Shown here: positions 32,501 to 41,569 of the stretch, in pieces
How positions within the stretch are numbered: the stretch's first letter is position 1
Layout: each line of letters starts with the position of its first letter
Assembly: GCF_011578045.1 (NCBI RefSeq)
Contig: NZ_CP049801.1
Coordinates: 2,294,001-2,358,000 of the forward strand
Source of the DNA: Acinetobacter shaoyimingii
GTDB lineage: Bacteria > Pseudomonadota > Gammaproteobacteria > Pseudomonadales > Moraxellaceae
DNA: 64,000 nucleotides
Reading direction: 5' to 3'
Notes under the pieces: generated by a model
What the model was told of the DNA's origin: nothing
Databases searched by the model: none
Seen by the model: the letters and a program-made list of their open reading frames with translations, nothing else
Program-made: the position numbers and the translations under genes

Positions 32501-32906
32501 GAAAGAACACGACGAAGTTTTCTAAGCTGCCTATATGGCAGTGAACAGTGGCGAACAACTACAAGCGCAACTGCTGCATTTCTAAGCTGCCTATATGGCA
32601 GTGAACCCGAAAGCAATTAAAACCATTCAGGATGGTAATTTCTAAGCTGCCTATATGGCAGTGAACTCCCGAAGAAGCGGAAGTTACTGCGTCTAACTTT
32701 TCTAAGCTGCCTATATGGCAGTGAACCATGAGTACGAGTCATGATTGCAAGTGTTTATTTTCTAAGCTGCCTATATGGCAGTGAACCAAGCTTAGCAATC
32801 AATTGTGTTGCAGTCTCATTTCTAAGCTGCCTATATGGCAGTGAACCTCCAGTGGTTTTGTTGATGTATTCACGAGATTTTCTAAGCTGCCTATATGGCA
32901 GTGAAC

Positions 32907-33037
32907 AGTAATTTTAAAGCAAAAAATAAAGCTATAACAATGACTTAAACCTTAAATCTACTATAAGACCCAAGTTTCAAACCACTATTATAACCTATTG
33001 ATTTTATTAAATTGTTAAAGAGTATAAAAATATTGGG
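32907..33037 (-). promoter_or_regulatory. CRISPR leader with IHF site and -10 element
   Basis: 131 AT-rich bases between cas6f and the first repeat. On the minus strand AATCAATAGGTTA (33003-32991) is an exact match to the IHF consensus WATCAANNNNTTR, and the TATAAT overlapping its end is a good -10. IHF bends the leader so that Cas1 and Cas2-3 insert new spacers beside the first repeat in type I-F and I-E systems. The site lies about 85 bases from repeat 1. Confidence 0.75.
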
Positions 33038-33637
33038 TTAAAATTCGGGTACAGATGACACTGAACTTAATCCGTAAGTGCTAAAAACCTGAGTTTCAGA
33101 TTTTTCAGCATTTTGTTTTTTAATAAACAACTTAAAAGGCTGATCAGACGTTAAGCTTTTCATTTGGATATAAGGCAAATCCGTTGTTGTTACAACTTGG
33201 CTATAACGTGCTAATGCCTCATCAAAACCTATATCTCCACGTTTTACACGGTGACGTGCTAAACGCTGAGCATTTGTTTTAACTTGTTGACGTTTAAATA
33301 TGGCATAACTTTTGATTTCACTAGGCACTTCACGAATAGAAGTAATATGCACATAATCTTCTAAACGCTCAAGCCAGCGTCGAATGTCCAATTTCTTCAA
33401 ATCAGCTTCAGACTCTGCAAATAAACGAAGCTTTTTACCTAAATTAATCTTAGCTTTCTGGTTTCCTGCTTTTCCCTCAAAAATATACTGAGGAAAAGAA
33501 ACACCAATACTCACCTTATCTGACTCATCTTTTATTTCTGCCAATGCAATATGCAACTGTGTATATATTTTTGACCAAATAAAATAGGGTGAGATTTCAG
33601 CTTGATCAATCAGGGTAATTTCCTGATAAAACTTCAT
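33038..33637 (-). CDS. cas6f: CRISPR pre-crRNA endonuclease Cas6f (Csy4)
   Basis: Cuts the pre-crRNA 3' of each repeat hairpin and stays bound to it as the head of the Csy complex. 199 aa from MKFYQEITL; start at 33637, one base after the cas7f stop. The longer frame starting at 33682 would overlap cas7f and lacks homology. His29 (TQLHIAL) falls exactly at the position of the Pseudomonas catalytic His29. A basic segment QRLARHRVKRG corresponds to the arginine-rich helix that grips the hairpin. The Ser of MKSLTSDQPFKLF is the likely catalytic serine, and YGLS near the C-terminus is typical. Confidence 0.95.
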   Translation of the reverse strand: MKFYQEITLIDQAEISPYFIWSKIYTQLHIALAEIKDESDKVSIGVSFPQYIFEGKAGNQKAKINLGKKLRLFAESEADLKKLDIRRWLERLEDYVHITSIREVPSEIKSYAIFKRQQVKTNAQRLARHRVKRGDIGFDEALARYSQVVTTTDLPYIQMKSLTSDQPFKLFIKKQNAEKSETQVFSTYGLSSVSSVPEF

Positions 33638-33638
33638 A

Positions 33639-34748
33639 TTAAGCGTCCTTTCCGCTTTGACCAAACACACCACCACGCACAAGTACAGCCATTACATAAT
33701 GCTCTTGTTCTGCACTTTCTAAAGATTCACCTAATGCATATTTATCAAATAAGCTAAAGAAATCCTGTTTTGCTTTAGGTGTACGATAAGCCTTACCTAA
33801 ATTGGTCACTGCACCATACGGCTCAATTGCAATGGCTGATTTTTGTTCTTCAAATTCGGGATACCATGTATCAATGGTACGTAAAGCATTCCCCACTTTT
33901 TGTGAATGCATCGCAGCGACGCCATTCACTTGATATAAGATTTTACTTTTATCTCCTTTGCCTTTATCAAGTACGAGTTCTTCACTTGGATAAACTTCCT
34001 GAGATTTTCCGACCAAAGCATAGGCTTCAATTTTAATCAGTAAATAAGATATTTCACCTTTTAACGTCTGTGCAATTTGATCTGCTAAATTCTGTACTTT
34101 TTCATCAACTGTATCAAAATCATGTAGCTTATAATCAAAGGCGTTGAATGTTAACGATTCTTGATCATTAACTGTAGCCACAACTTCAATTTTTTCTGCA
34201 CCAACACGGTTACGCCATAAAAAACGTGCATTGGCAATATTTAGCGCATAACGTTTGGCGAGTTCAGCAAATCCATAAGTGTGAATATAGTTTTTAGCGA
34301 CTTCTTTATATGAATTTAGAAATGCTTCATTATTACATGCGGATGGTTGTTCGATGCCCCCTAAAACTTTTAAAGTAAAAGCCACTTTTAATGTATCTTG
34401 ATGCTCTGCTAAAGCACATGCATCTACTTTTTGTAAATTGGCTTTTTCAACTTCAGCATTCAGTTTTAATGGGTCACTTGCAACCGCAGGTTTTAAACGG
34501 TTTGAAATTGTGCCACGTACAGATTTTTCAATTAATTTTAATGGCGTTGCAGAAACTAATACCTCTTGGTCTTCTTTGGCTTTTTTCTTCTGAGTTTCAT
34601 TAAATTCTTTTAATTGAATAGGATTACGGCGAATAGCATCTGCTTGTCTTAGTTCTTCCCAATTACCACCATAAAAATAACCATCTGACGGCACAAGTTT
34701 TTTTTCAAATGCAAGTACGCTAGCAACCGCTTTTTCATTTTTAGCCAT
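33639..34748 (-). CDS. cas7f: CRISPR-associated backbone protein Cas7f (Csy3)
   Basis: Six copies line the crRNA and form the backbone of the type I-F surveillance complex. 369 aa, about 27 longer than the Pseudomonas protein (342 aa). It begins MAKNEKAVASVLAFEKKLVPSDG. Recognisable pieces are GGNWEELRQADAIRRNPIQ, FLWRNRVGAEKIEV and EPYGAVTNLGKAYR. It is the fifth gene of the operon, with 24 bases to cas5f and one to cas6f. Confidence 0.95.
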   Translation of the reverse strand: MAKNEKAVASVLAFEKKLVPSDGYFYGGNWEELRQADAIRRNPIQLKEFNETQKKKAKEDQEVLVSATPLKLIEKSVRGTISNRLKPAVASDPLKLNAEVEKANLQKVDACALAEHQDTLKVAFTLKVLGGIEQPSACNNEAFLNSYKEVAKNYIHTYGFAELAKRYALNIANARFLWRNRVGAEKIEVVATVNDQESLTFNAFDYKLHDFDTVDEKVQNLADQIAQTLKGEISYLLIKIEAYALVGKSQEVYPSEELVLDKGKGDKSKILYQVNGVAAMHSQKVGNALRTIDTWYPEFEEQKSAIAIEPYGAVTNLGKAYRTPKAKQDFFSLFDKYALGESLESAEQEHYVMAVLVRGGVFGQSGKDA

Positions 34749-34772
34749 GAATGAATCTCCTTTTTTATAAAG

Positions 34773-35660
34773 TTAAATAGATTGTGTTAAGTTTTGGCAA
34801 AGGTATAAATTATTTTCTAAATCAACATGATATTGCCAAAACAGTTGATCAATATTTTCAATCCGATACGGCATAACAAATTCGCCTAAAGTCAGCACGC
34901 TTTCAGCAAATCGGTGTGGGGTATTGGCATCTCGTTGGTTTTTTGCTTGTCCAAGTTCAGAAATTCCTTGAAAACCAACTGCAATCGGCACAAGCCAACC
35001 TTGAGCTTTACGCTTAGATGTCCATGTCACTTTTTCATTTTCATCTTGGGTTGAGCTATATGTCACTTTGAGATAATCCAACACCGCATCTAATGCATCT
35101 AAGCCTTCATTCATGCTTTGTAGTACTAAATCACGGCGCTCAATCAACACATGTCCTAACATTAATTGATTTAAAATTGGGCGAAGTTGTTTTGCTTGAT
35201 CTTCTTCATCATCAAAATTTAAAATCTTACAAGGTTTAACCGATAACACATCGCCACTAGCAAATTTCATGCTTGTAACCAATTGCTGTACAAGCTCTAA
35301 AAATTCAGCTTTTTCATCAGGATCAATATTGTCACATTCAATCAGCAAAGACACGTCTAAGTGACAACGTGCTTCTTCAATGAAGGCAGGTCGATTGCCA
35401 TCTTTATCCAAAGGATTTGCTGTTCCTACAATCGAATGGACAAAGTCACCACGTCCCTTATAGGTTTGTAAATTAAAATCATGACAACTCACCGCAATTT
35501 TTGTCAGTTCAACCTCAGTATTTTTGCTGTTTAGCTTGCGTTGTAACGCATGTACAGCACCTAACCAAGCCGTCATTGCAGGAAAACCAATGGTATATGG
35601 ACTGCTCATTGCATTGGCATTATGGATTTTTAAATGTGGGATCAATAAAAATTGACGCAT
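34773..35660 (-). CDS. cas5f: CRISPR-associated protein Cas5f (Csy2)
   Basis: Caps the 5' handle of the crRNA and forms the tail of the Csy complex with Cas8f. 295 aa, about 30 shorter than the Pseudomonas protein (327 aa). Starts MRQFLLIPHLKIHNANAMSS, with a short RAMP-type beta-strand and PYTIGFPAMTAWLGAVHALQ following. The ATG shares its A with the cas8f stop codon (1-nt overlap), so the two are probably translationally coupled. Confidence 0.93.
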   Translation of the reverse strand: MRQFLLIPHLKIHNANAMSSPYTIGFPAMTAWLGAVHALQRKLNSKNTEVELTKIAVSCHDFNLQTYKGRGDFVHSIVGTANPLDKDGNRPAFIEEARCHLDVSLLIECDNIDPDEKAEFLELVQQLVTSMKFASGDVLSVKPCKILNFDDEEDQAKQLRPILNQLMLGHVLIERRDLVLQSMNEGLDALDAVLDYLKVTYSSTQDENEKVTWTSKRKAQGWLVPIAVGFQGISELGQAKNQRDANTPHRFAESVLTLGEFVMPYRIENIDQLFWQYHVDLENNLYLCQNLTQSI

Positions 35661-36910
35661 TAAAAGAACTCCTTAGCTTTTTGCAATGAATTTTCTACCT
35701 GTTGTTGTACATCTAATAATTCTCCCGCCCCCAAGGTATAAGAATCACTAATTGCTTTTTCATAACTGCGTAAAATCCAACGGGCAATATTTTGGCTAAT
35801 CTCATCGCGCCATTCAGCATCGTTTTCTCGTTCATTCTGATACTGTTGATCTAGCCAAATGCGCTGTAATTTAGGTAATCCAGCGTAATACTCTTGATCT
35901 GACCAAGTTTCAGGATAAGTCTCACGAATTGTAAATGCCTGTAATATAATTTGATCGATCACAAACCCAATGATGTTGCGTATTGCAGTTCGAATATCGA
36001 TATTGTTTAAATCTAATTGCATAAATTTATGCAATTGCATAAAACTGTCTTGATAGTTTTTGCGATATAAACACTGTGCAAAGAAGTCAGTTTTAGGCAG
36101 TGGGATAGCACGTTTTTCTAACGTTGGTGGGCAACTTGATAAAAGATATGATCGTCCTGCATTTTGACTATTTAATACACTGACATTTTGTGGTTGTGTC
36201 CCACCATAAGCTGTTACAGTTAGATCAAAAATATCAGCATAGCCTTCTCCATCATGCTCATTTTTTTTACGTTTTTCTTTGGCTAGTTTAGTTGGCTCAG
36301 AAAAACGTATATGATCAACTTTCTGCTTTAATCGGGTGATTAATCCTGATGGTGTCAAAATTGACAATAAGTGATATTCCTTTTGTGCAACAGGGAAATA
36401 CACCTGTTTAATCAAATGATCCGTTTTATTAGTCCTATCATTTTGTTTAATCATTAAAAAATTAGTTTTCAATGTTTCAAAATCTAACGAAGATTGTTGA
36501 ATCAAATTTTTTAGATTTTGATCATCTTGCTCAAAACCATCTAAAACAGAAAGGTCATTGCTTAATGACAAACATAAAAATTTATACACATCCATTGCAG
36601 CCGCATTACCAAATACATCTAATGGATAGTCCACATTACCTGTACGTAAATAACCATCTTTGCTGCCAGATATAGGGGCAATAATGCTTGAAGTTTTTGC
36701 ACTTGGATGACTAAATTTACTTGGATGACTCACCATCGACAGTTGTACTACTCGTTTTGCTGCATCAGGTAACCATTCTTTTAAATGAAATTTATCGTCT
36801 GCTTGTTGCTGTAACTCTGCAATTTCTGCATCATCTTTTGCTTTTTTTAATCGATCTTTTAACCATAGGTCTTTACGTTCGTTTAAAAAAGTATGAATAC
36901 TTGCTGTCAT
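35660..36910 (-). CDS. cas8f: CRISPR-associated large subunit Cas8f (Csy1)
   Basis: Recognises the GG/CC PAM and starts target unwinding in the Csy complex. 416 aa, close to the Pseudomonas Csy1 (434 aa). The conserved patches FGNAAAMDVYKFL (about 100-112) and GGTQPQNVSVLN (236-247) contain the Asn residues that contact the PAM in the Pseudomonas structure. The C-terminal helical bundle (RDEISQNIARWILRSYEKA) follows. Stop and cas5f start overlap by one base. Confidence 0.94.
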   Translation of the reverse strand: MTASIHTFLNERKDLWLKDRLKKAKDDAEIAELQQQADDKFHLKEWLPDAAKRVVQLSMVSHPSKFSHPSAKTSSIIAPISGSKDGYLRTGNVDYPLDVFGNAAAMDVYKFLCLSLSNDLSVLDGFEQDDQNLKNLIQQSSLDFETLKTNFLMIKQNDRTNKTDHLIKQVYFPVAQKEYHLLSILTPSGLITRLKQKVDHIRFSEPTKLAKEKRKKNEHDGEGYADIFDLTVTAYGGTQPQNVSVLNSQNAGRSYLLSSCPPTLEKRAIPLPKTDFFAQCLYRKNYQDSFMQLHKFMQLDLNNIDIRTAIRNIIGFVIDQIILQAFTIRETYPETWSDQEYYAGLPKLQRIWLDQQYQNERENDAEWRDEISQNIARWILRSYEKAISDSYTLGAGELLDVQQQVENSLQKAKEFF

Positions 36911-36928
36911 ATCCCCCTCCTTTATCTT

Positions 36929-39900
36929 TTAATTTTTGACAATCAGCCCAAATTGATCTGAATATAACAACGCTTTATCTTCATCATATTCAGGCAACAT
37001 GATTTCCCCATAACGTTCTGATAATATTTCCATCTTTGTTTCAATATCCTCATTTTCCTGTAAAGAATCAACCGCCATACGACGCAAAATGTCGCTGTAA
37101 TTTCGATCTAACCATAAGCGTGATTTTTCACATTCATTAAGCTCTAAATGTGTGATCTGATAAAAACCGTTGCGGTTAATATAATTGCCAAGATCATCTT
37201 TAATACAAAACGTAAACTTACGGTCTTGCCACACTGAAAATAACTGAATACTGGGTGAGCTCTGTCTAAATTGCGCAAATCGTTGTGGTAAAGCAGTTAA
37301 AAACCATGTTTGCGTCAGCCAAGCATTTAATGGTTTTGCACCTGCCTTTTGGTAGCTTGTCAAACTGTCTGCTAAAACCGCATGTTCCAAATCTGCCAAT
37401 TTTTGCGTAGCCTGTAATGGATTTTTCGCTTGAATACGAGGAATCGCATTAATGCCTAAACTCACATCATCATCTAAAAGTTCTGATAAGTTTTTCGTGC
37501 TTAATTTAAATTTATCGTTATTGATTTCAAAACCAGGTTTTTCAAAAGAGACCTGTGCCCCTCTTAAACCCTTTAAGTTATATTGCATTAACGCAATATT
37601 CGGCTGAGTAATCTCCTGGCTGATTTTCCGATGACGTAAAACACGCCCTGCCAATTGAATAATGGAACGATAAGAAGACGGTTCAACAATAGCCCAATCA
37701 AAATCGTGATCTCGCCCTACTTCTTCCACAGGTGTTGCCACTAAAATAAAGATCACATTTTCGGCATTCGTGTGATCTAAATGCTGACGAATCACGCAGT
37801 CATTCCCTGTATCTAAAAATGCTTGCGGTTGTTCACCTTGTTTTTCTTTACGCTTTAACGCTTGATCTAAATGCCGTTCTTGTTCACTACGTAATAGCAT
37901 GACTTGTCGGCTATGATATGCCATTACACGAGGTGCAAAATTCCCTGACCATTCTGCATTGAGTAAAAATCGAGTTAATGCCACGCATGGTGGAATATTG
38001 GCAACGCGAATCACACCAAAAGACACTTTTTTTCCAGTTTTTTGATCAATTGTATGATGTGCTAAATGTAGTTTTTCAGCATGTTGCTTAATCCGTTCAA
38101 AATACTGCTGTTGTATGCTTTCATCTAATTTCGCTTGTTCTTTAGAAACCACTAAATCTGAACAATCAACAATATATGCTTTATGTTTAATAATTTGTTG
38201 TTGCAATTGTTCTGTACGAATGTGTACAAATTTTTCATGGGCATGTTGATATTCTTTAATATATTCAACATCTTCAACCATCGTAATTTGGGTTTTAAAT
38301 TCATCCACCCACATGGCCACAGCATGCGTTTTTTTTATTTTTTTAAAGGCACAATAGAGTTGCCAACCTTGCTGATAAGCATTAAAAAAGCCCTCCGCCA
38401 ATGCAGGCGGAATCGTTGCCGATGAAATCATCACTTTACGTCCAAGCATCGCGGTTAAATATACTAAACGCGCAATCGCAATTAAATCTTGTCCATTGAA
38501 ATCATCAACTTCATCAATCACTAAATCAGAAGATGATAAGCGCAAACTCGGTAAAATATATTTCCCACCTCGTTTGGTCTCCGTCGCAGCAATAATATGA
38601 TCAATGGTACAGGCTAAAACAGGTTTATATAAAAAGGCTTTATTTTTTTCGGCTTGATTCTGTGGAAATAAAACATTCATAAAATCTGCTTGTGGTAGAA
38701 CATCATAATCTAGCTCATTGTCTAATAAAGTTTCGAGTGATTCTGAACCTATTTCTTCTACATTGATCTCATTTTTATCTGCTTTTGCTCTGTTTCTTTG
38801 ATGTAATTCTTGAACAGCTTTCGAGCCAATTAATATCGCAAGTTCATCATTTTGCAAGCCAATATCATTGCGATAAGAATCACCCGTTTGTAAGGTTAAA
38901 GTTCTTAATCCTAAAGCTAGGATATAACGTAATGAATCTGCATTTGGCGACAGTGCCTGCATAATTTTGGCATTGGCAATGGTTTTTCCCTTGCCCGTAC
39001 TTGCCATATTGACAATAAACCAACCTTGTTTTTGAGCATCTTCATTTTTTTGGATAAAACTTTGAATCACTTTCACTGCTTGATCTTGCCATTCAAACCC
39101 ATCAGGACTTTTCTTTTTTAATTTTGCAATATCATAAGCAGGTTCCATGTCATCGGCTAAGCGACTTAATGATTGCGCCACTTTCATGGCATGATCACTG
39201 ACATGTACCAAATGCTCATCTAAATATTGCTTTGGTGCTTTTGTTTTTCGATCTGTATTTGCTATTAATTTCAGTGATGTTGTCCAATTTGTATCGGCAT
39301 CACAAGATGAATAATAATGATCACCTAACATTAAACATAAACGCGCATGATGCAAAATGACACGCCAACTGCCATCATCAAAAATAATGGTGTGATGCTG
39401 AATTTCTTGTAATAAGCGTGCTGACCATTTTTTAATTTGCTTCGTCCAATGGTTTGATTGGCTTAATAAGCCCTGCTCAAATTCAAAACATTTTAAAACG
39501 CGCTGTTGATATTCATCATCAAACTTATTTTGATAGCCCCAATCTGCTTTAATGCTTTTCAGCATTGCAGATAATGTTTCTCGCTTTGTACTGGCATAAT
39601 CTTTACGACGTTCTTCTTCTTTTAAATCAGGCAAACGATGATGTGAAACGATCAGCCATGCCACCAATTGTGCAAAAGGTGGTAACTGATCTAAGGCTTT
39701 CGTATGATCTAAACCTGTTAAAACCTTTTGTTTTAAATCATCTTCATGCCAATTTTGCTCAATCAGTAGTTTTAACCATGCTTCATCCGTTGTGGTATTT
39801 CCTGATGATTGCACCAGCGCATGAAGTAATAGACAAGAAATCCATTCATGTCTTAAAGGATCACCTTTCTTAGTATTTTTACTTTTTGGTTGGAGTTTTT

Positions 39901-40300
39901 CTTGAAATAAAACAGAAGCTTTGCCCCAGTCATGTAATAATGCAGAAATTGCAACTAATGCTTTAATTAAAGGTAAATAATACCAATCATTTTCCCATTT
40001 ATTTTGGTCTAGCTTTTTCTTAGTCGTATTAACAGGTACAATTCCCTCACGATTAAACTTATTCCGATTCCCCACAATCCATAGCAACTCACTGCGACGT
40101 CTCCCCCGAATCCAATGGCAACTCACCGCTGTACTTTTGGTCACAGTCTTACGGAGTAACTTTTTAACGGCAATTAGACCTTCCTCTGTAATCACTGTTT
40201 GCCACGTGTTATCCCCAATCCGATCAGCAAAAGCATCCAGTACACGCCGAGTACGAGGGATCGCTTTCTTTTCACATTGACTGATAAAGGTCACGATCAT
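36929..40300 (-). CDS. cas3: Cas2-Cas3 fusion nuclease-helicase (type I-F)
   Basis: 1123 aa. Residues 1-95 are the Cas2 domain (MIVTFISQCEKKA) that dimerises with Cas1 for spacer acquisition. The HD nuclease follows, with metal ligands at LLHDWGKAS (His123-Asp124). The superfamily 2 helicase has Walker A STGKGKT (434-440), DEVD (596-599), SATIP (about 627-631) and a late QLAGRVLRHR motif VI. All are intact. It unwinds and degrades invading DNA and couples interference with acquisition. The first codon overlaps the cas1 stop by 4 nt (ATGA). Confidence 0.97.
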   Translation of the reverse strand: MIVTFISQCEKKAIPRTRRVLDAFADRIGDNTWQTVITEEGLIAVKKLLRKTVTKSTAVSCHWIRGRRRSELLWIVGNRNKFNREGIVPVNTTKKKLDQNKWENDWYYLPLIKALVAISALLHDWGKASVLFQEKLQPKSKNTKKGDPLRHEWISCLLLHALVQSSGNTTTDEAWLKLLIEQNWHEDDLKQKVLTGLDHTKALDQLPPFAQLVAWLIVSHHRLPDLKEEERRKDYASTKRETLSAMLKSIKADWGYQNKFDDEYQQRVLKCFEFEQGLLSQSNHWTKQIKKWSARLLQEIQHHTIIFDDGSWRVILHHARLCLMLGDHYYSSCDADTNWTTSLKLIANTDRKTKAPKQYLDEHLVHVSDHAMKVAQSLSRLADDMEPAYDIAKLKKKSPDGFEWQDQAVKVIQSFIQKNEDAQKQGWFIVNMASTGKGKTIANAKIMQALSPNADSLRYILALGLRTLTLQTGDSYRNDIGLQNDELAILIGSKAVQELHQRNRAKADKNEINVEEIGSESLETLLDNELDYDVLPQADFMNVLFPQNQAEKNKAFLYKPVLACTIDHIIAATETKRGGKYILPSLRLSSSDLVIDEVDDFNGQDLIAIARLVYLTAMLGRKVMISSATIPPALAEGFFNAYQQGWQLYCAFKKIKKTHAVAMWVDEFKTQITMVEDVEYIKEYQHAHEKFVHIRTEQLQQQIIKHKAYIVDCSDLVVSKEQAKLDESIQQQYFERIKQHAEKLHLAHHTIDQKTGKKVSFGVIRVANIPPCVALTRFLLNAEWSGNFAPRVMAYHSRQVMLLRSEQERHLDQALKRKEKQGEQPQAFLDTGNDCVIRQHLDHTNAENVIFILVATPVEEVGRDHDFDWAIVEPSSYRSIIQLAGRVLRHRKISQEITQPNIALMQYNLKGLRGAQVSFEKPGFEINNDKFKLSTKNLSELLDDDVSLGINAIPRIQAKNPLQATQKLADLEHAVLADSLTSYQKAGAKPLNAWLTQTWFLTALPQRFAQFRQSSPSIQLFSVWQDRKFTFCIKDDLGNYINRNGFYQITHLELNECEKSRLWLDRNYSDILRRMAVDSLQENEDIETKMEILSERYGEIMLPEYDEDKALLYSDQFGLIVKN

Positions 40301-41265
40301 AATGCTTCCCCATCTACATCATGATTTTTGCAAGCTTGTGCTTTGACTTGATCAAACATAAAGTCCAAACACTTATGCTCAGTAAATTTCTGTAAAATCT
40401 GCTGACGAAAGTCTTGTTCTGTTATTTTCTCTTTTGCACAAATAAAGGCATACGGTAAAACCACTGCATCCTTAATTAAATCCGCCACATCAAAGACCAA
40501 TGCCCCACGACGGGTTTTCCCATGCATCACTGCAAAACCGTGAGGAATACCCAACACCCAAAGTGTGGTTGCGGCTAAACCGTAGGCCAAATAATTGCCA
40601 TGATTTAAAAAATCATTAGCCAAATCACCCTGTTCTGGATTTCGACTAAAATCTTTCAAACCCGTACGGGTAGCTGCTATCTTATAAAGTTGCTTGGTGG
40701 TTGCTGCTTCGGCAAGTAAAAGATCACCAACTTTAGTTGGGTGTGGAATTTTCTTAGCAAAACCATCCAAGGCTTGTTGAATATCCAAATCATCAACATA
40801 AAAACCATGATCTTTTAAATCACGGTCTTTAGCCCAAATTTTTTCTATAAACTGAACTCGCGCCAATTGAAATTGTTTTGCGACTTCTAAGCGTTTTTCT
40901 TCATCAAACCAAAATTGCATCCAGCCTTGCATATACTCCGTTGGACGGTATTCACTTTGCGGCGTCATCCATTCGATTTCACAGCCCATAAATAATGGCG
41001 TACCACCACCACCTGTAAAACCCACTAACACCCCTGCACTAGCAAGCATCCGCATTGCAGCTTGTGTAATTGATGTGCCTGTACCCAGCATAATGACGGT
41101 CGTATTTGCAATCGGAATGTTCCAATATTGATTTTCATTTTTCGCTTCGGTCAAATACAACACTCGTCCATCTTTTTGCATGACACGACAATGTTCCAAG
41201 TAATACAAATTGGCTCTTTTTGAATGTAATATTGCCTTTAAATCACTGGGATTGAGTTGATCCAT
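40297..41265 (-). CDS. cas1: CRISPR-associated integrase Cas1 (type I-F)
   Basis: Integrates new spacers at the leader end of the array. 322 aa. The metal-binding triad is visible: Glu186 (DLLLAEAATTK), His248 (VMHGKTRRG) and Asp259/Asp262 (VFDVADLIKD). GTGTSITQAAMRMLASAG is typical for the I-F branch. First gene of the operon, with a TATAAT about 90 bp upstream at 41353-41358. Its 4-nt overlap with cas2-3 keeps the two acquisition proteins in step. Confidence 0.97.
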   Translation of the reverse strand: MDQLNPSDLKAILHSKRANLYYLEHCRVMQKDGRVLYLTEAKNENQYWNIPIANTTVIMLGTGTSITQAAMRMLASAGVLVGFTGGGGTPLFMGCEIEWMTPQSEYRPTEYMQGWMQFWFDEEKRLEVAKQFQLARVQFIEKIWAKDRDLKDHGFYVDDLDIQQALDGFAKKIPHPTKVGDLLLAEAATTKQLYKIAATRTGLKDFSRNPEQGDLANDFLNHGNYLAYGLAATTLWVLGIPHGFAVMHGKTRRGALVFDVADLIKDAVVLPYAFICAKEKITEQDFRQQILQKFTEHKCLDFMFDQVKAQACKNHDVDGEAL

Positions 41266-41352
41266 TTTAATATTTCTTTTTTATTTCATAAATTTAATAT
41301 AAATATTTAAAAAATAATTACCACCTCAAAATTTAATTTATTTAAAAGATTT

Positions 41353-41358
41353 ATTATA
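41353..41358 (-). promoter_or_regulatory. Possible -10 element of the cas operon
   Basis: TATAAT on the minus strand about 88 bases before cas1. No good -35 is seen at 16-18 bases, so the call is weak; the surrounding sequence is extremely AT-rich. Confidence 0.35.
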
Positions 41359-41408
41359 AAATTTAATTGAATTAAGACATATTTCGAAATTTATAAATGA
41401 TTGGGCAA

Positions 41409-41438
41409 TAAAAAACCCCAAACATTCGTTTGAGGTTT
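41409..41438 (-). terminator. Rho-independent terminator after tRNA-Val
   Basis: AAACCTCAAAC / GTTTGGGGTTT with a GAAT loop and a T run on the minus strand, 23 bases after the tRNA. Confidence 0.85.
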
Positions 41439-41460
41439 CATCAATATTATTTCAAAATCT

Positions 41461-41537
41461 TGGTAGGTATATCCAGACTCGAACTGGAGACCTCTACGAT
41501 GTCAACGTAGCGCTCTAACCAACTGAGCTATACACCT
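41461..41537 (-). tRNA. tRNA-Val (GAC)
   Basis: 77-nt cloverleaf on the minus strand with CCA encoded. Acceptor AGGTGTA pairs with TATACCT (one G-T), D arm GCTC/GAGC, anticodon stem CTACG/CGTAG around the loop TTGACAT, so anticodon GAC reads GUC. T-arm holds GTTCGAGTC. It closely follows the E. coli tRNA-Val(GAC) pattern. The CRISPR-Cas locus lies downstream of its 3' end. Confidence 0.97.
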
Positions 41538-41569
41538 AGAATGCAAAGAATCATATTCATTTTCATAGC

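Larger units (their letters stand above)
28675..32906 (-). CRISPR. Type I-F CRISPR array, 71 repeats and 70 spacers
   Basis: The 28-nt repeat, read on the minus strand, is GTTCACTGCC-ATATA-GGCAGCTTAGAAA. It has the CTGCC/GGCAG stem that Cas6f cuts after and an 8-nt CTTAGAAA handle. Counting each repeat gives 71. Of 70 spacers, 66 are 32 nt and 4 are 33 nt (those after repeats 3, 11, 13 and 44, counting from low coordinates). Direction is set by the cas operon, the leader at 32907-33037, and the decayed repeat at the far end. All repeats but two (28675 and 29518) look identical. No spacer matches the cas genes as far as I could read. Confidence 0.97.

Noticed and set aside
28640..32616. Open frames on both strands inside the array with repeated FLSCLYGSE, VHCHIGSLE or SLPYRQLR
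   Set aside because: They are translations of the CRISPR repeat itself, with a 60-base period, and have no coding function.
33638..33682. An earlier start for cas6f inside cas7f
   Set aside because: It adds 15 residues without homology. The ATG at 33637 puts the catalytic His at position 29, as in Pseudomonas.
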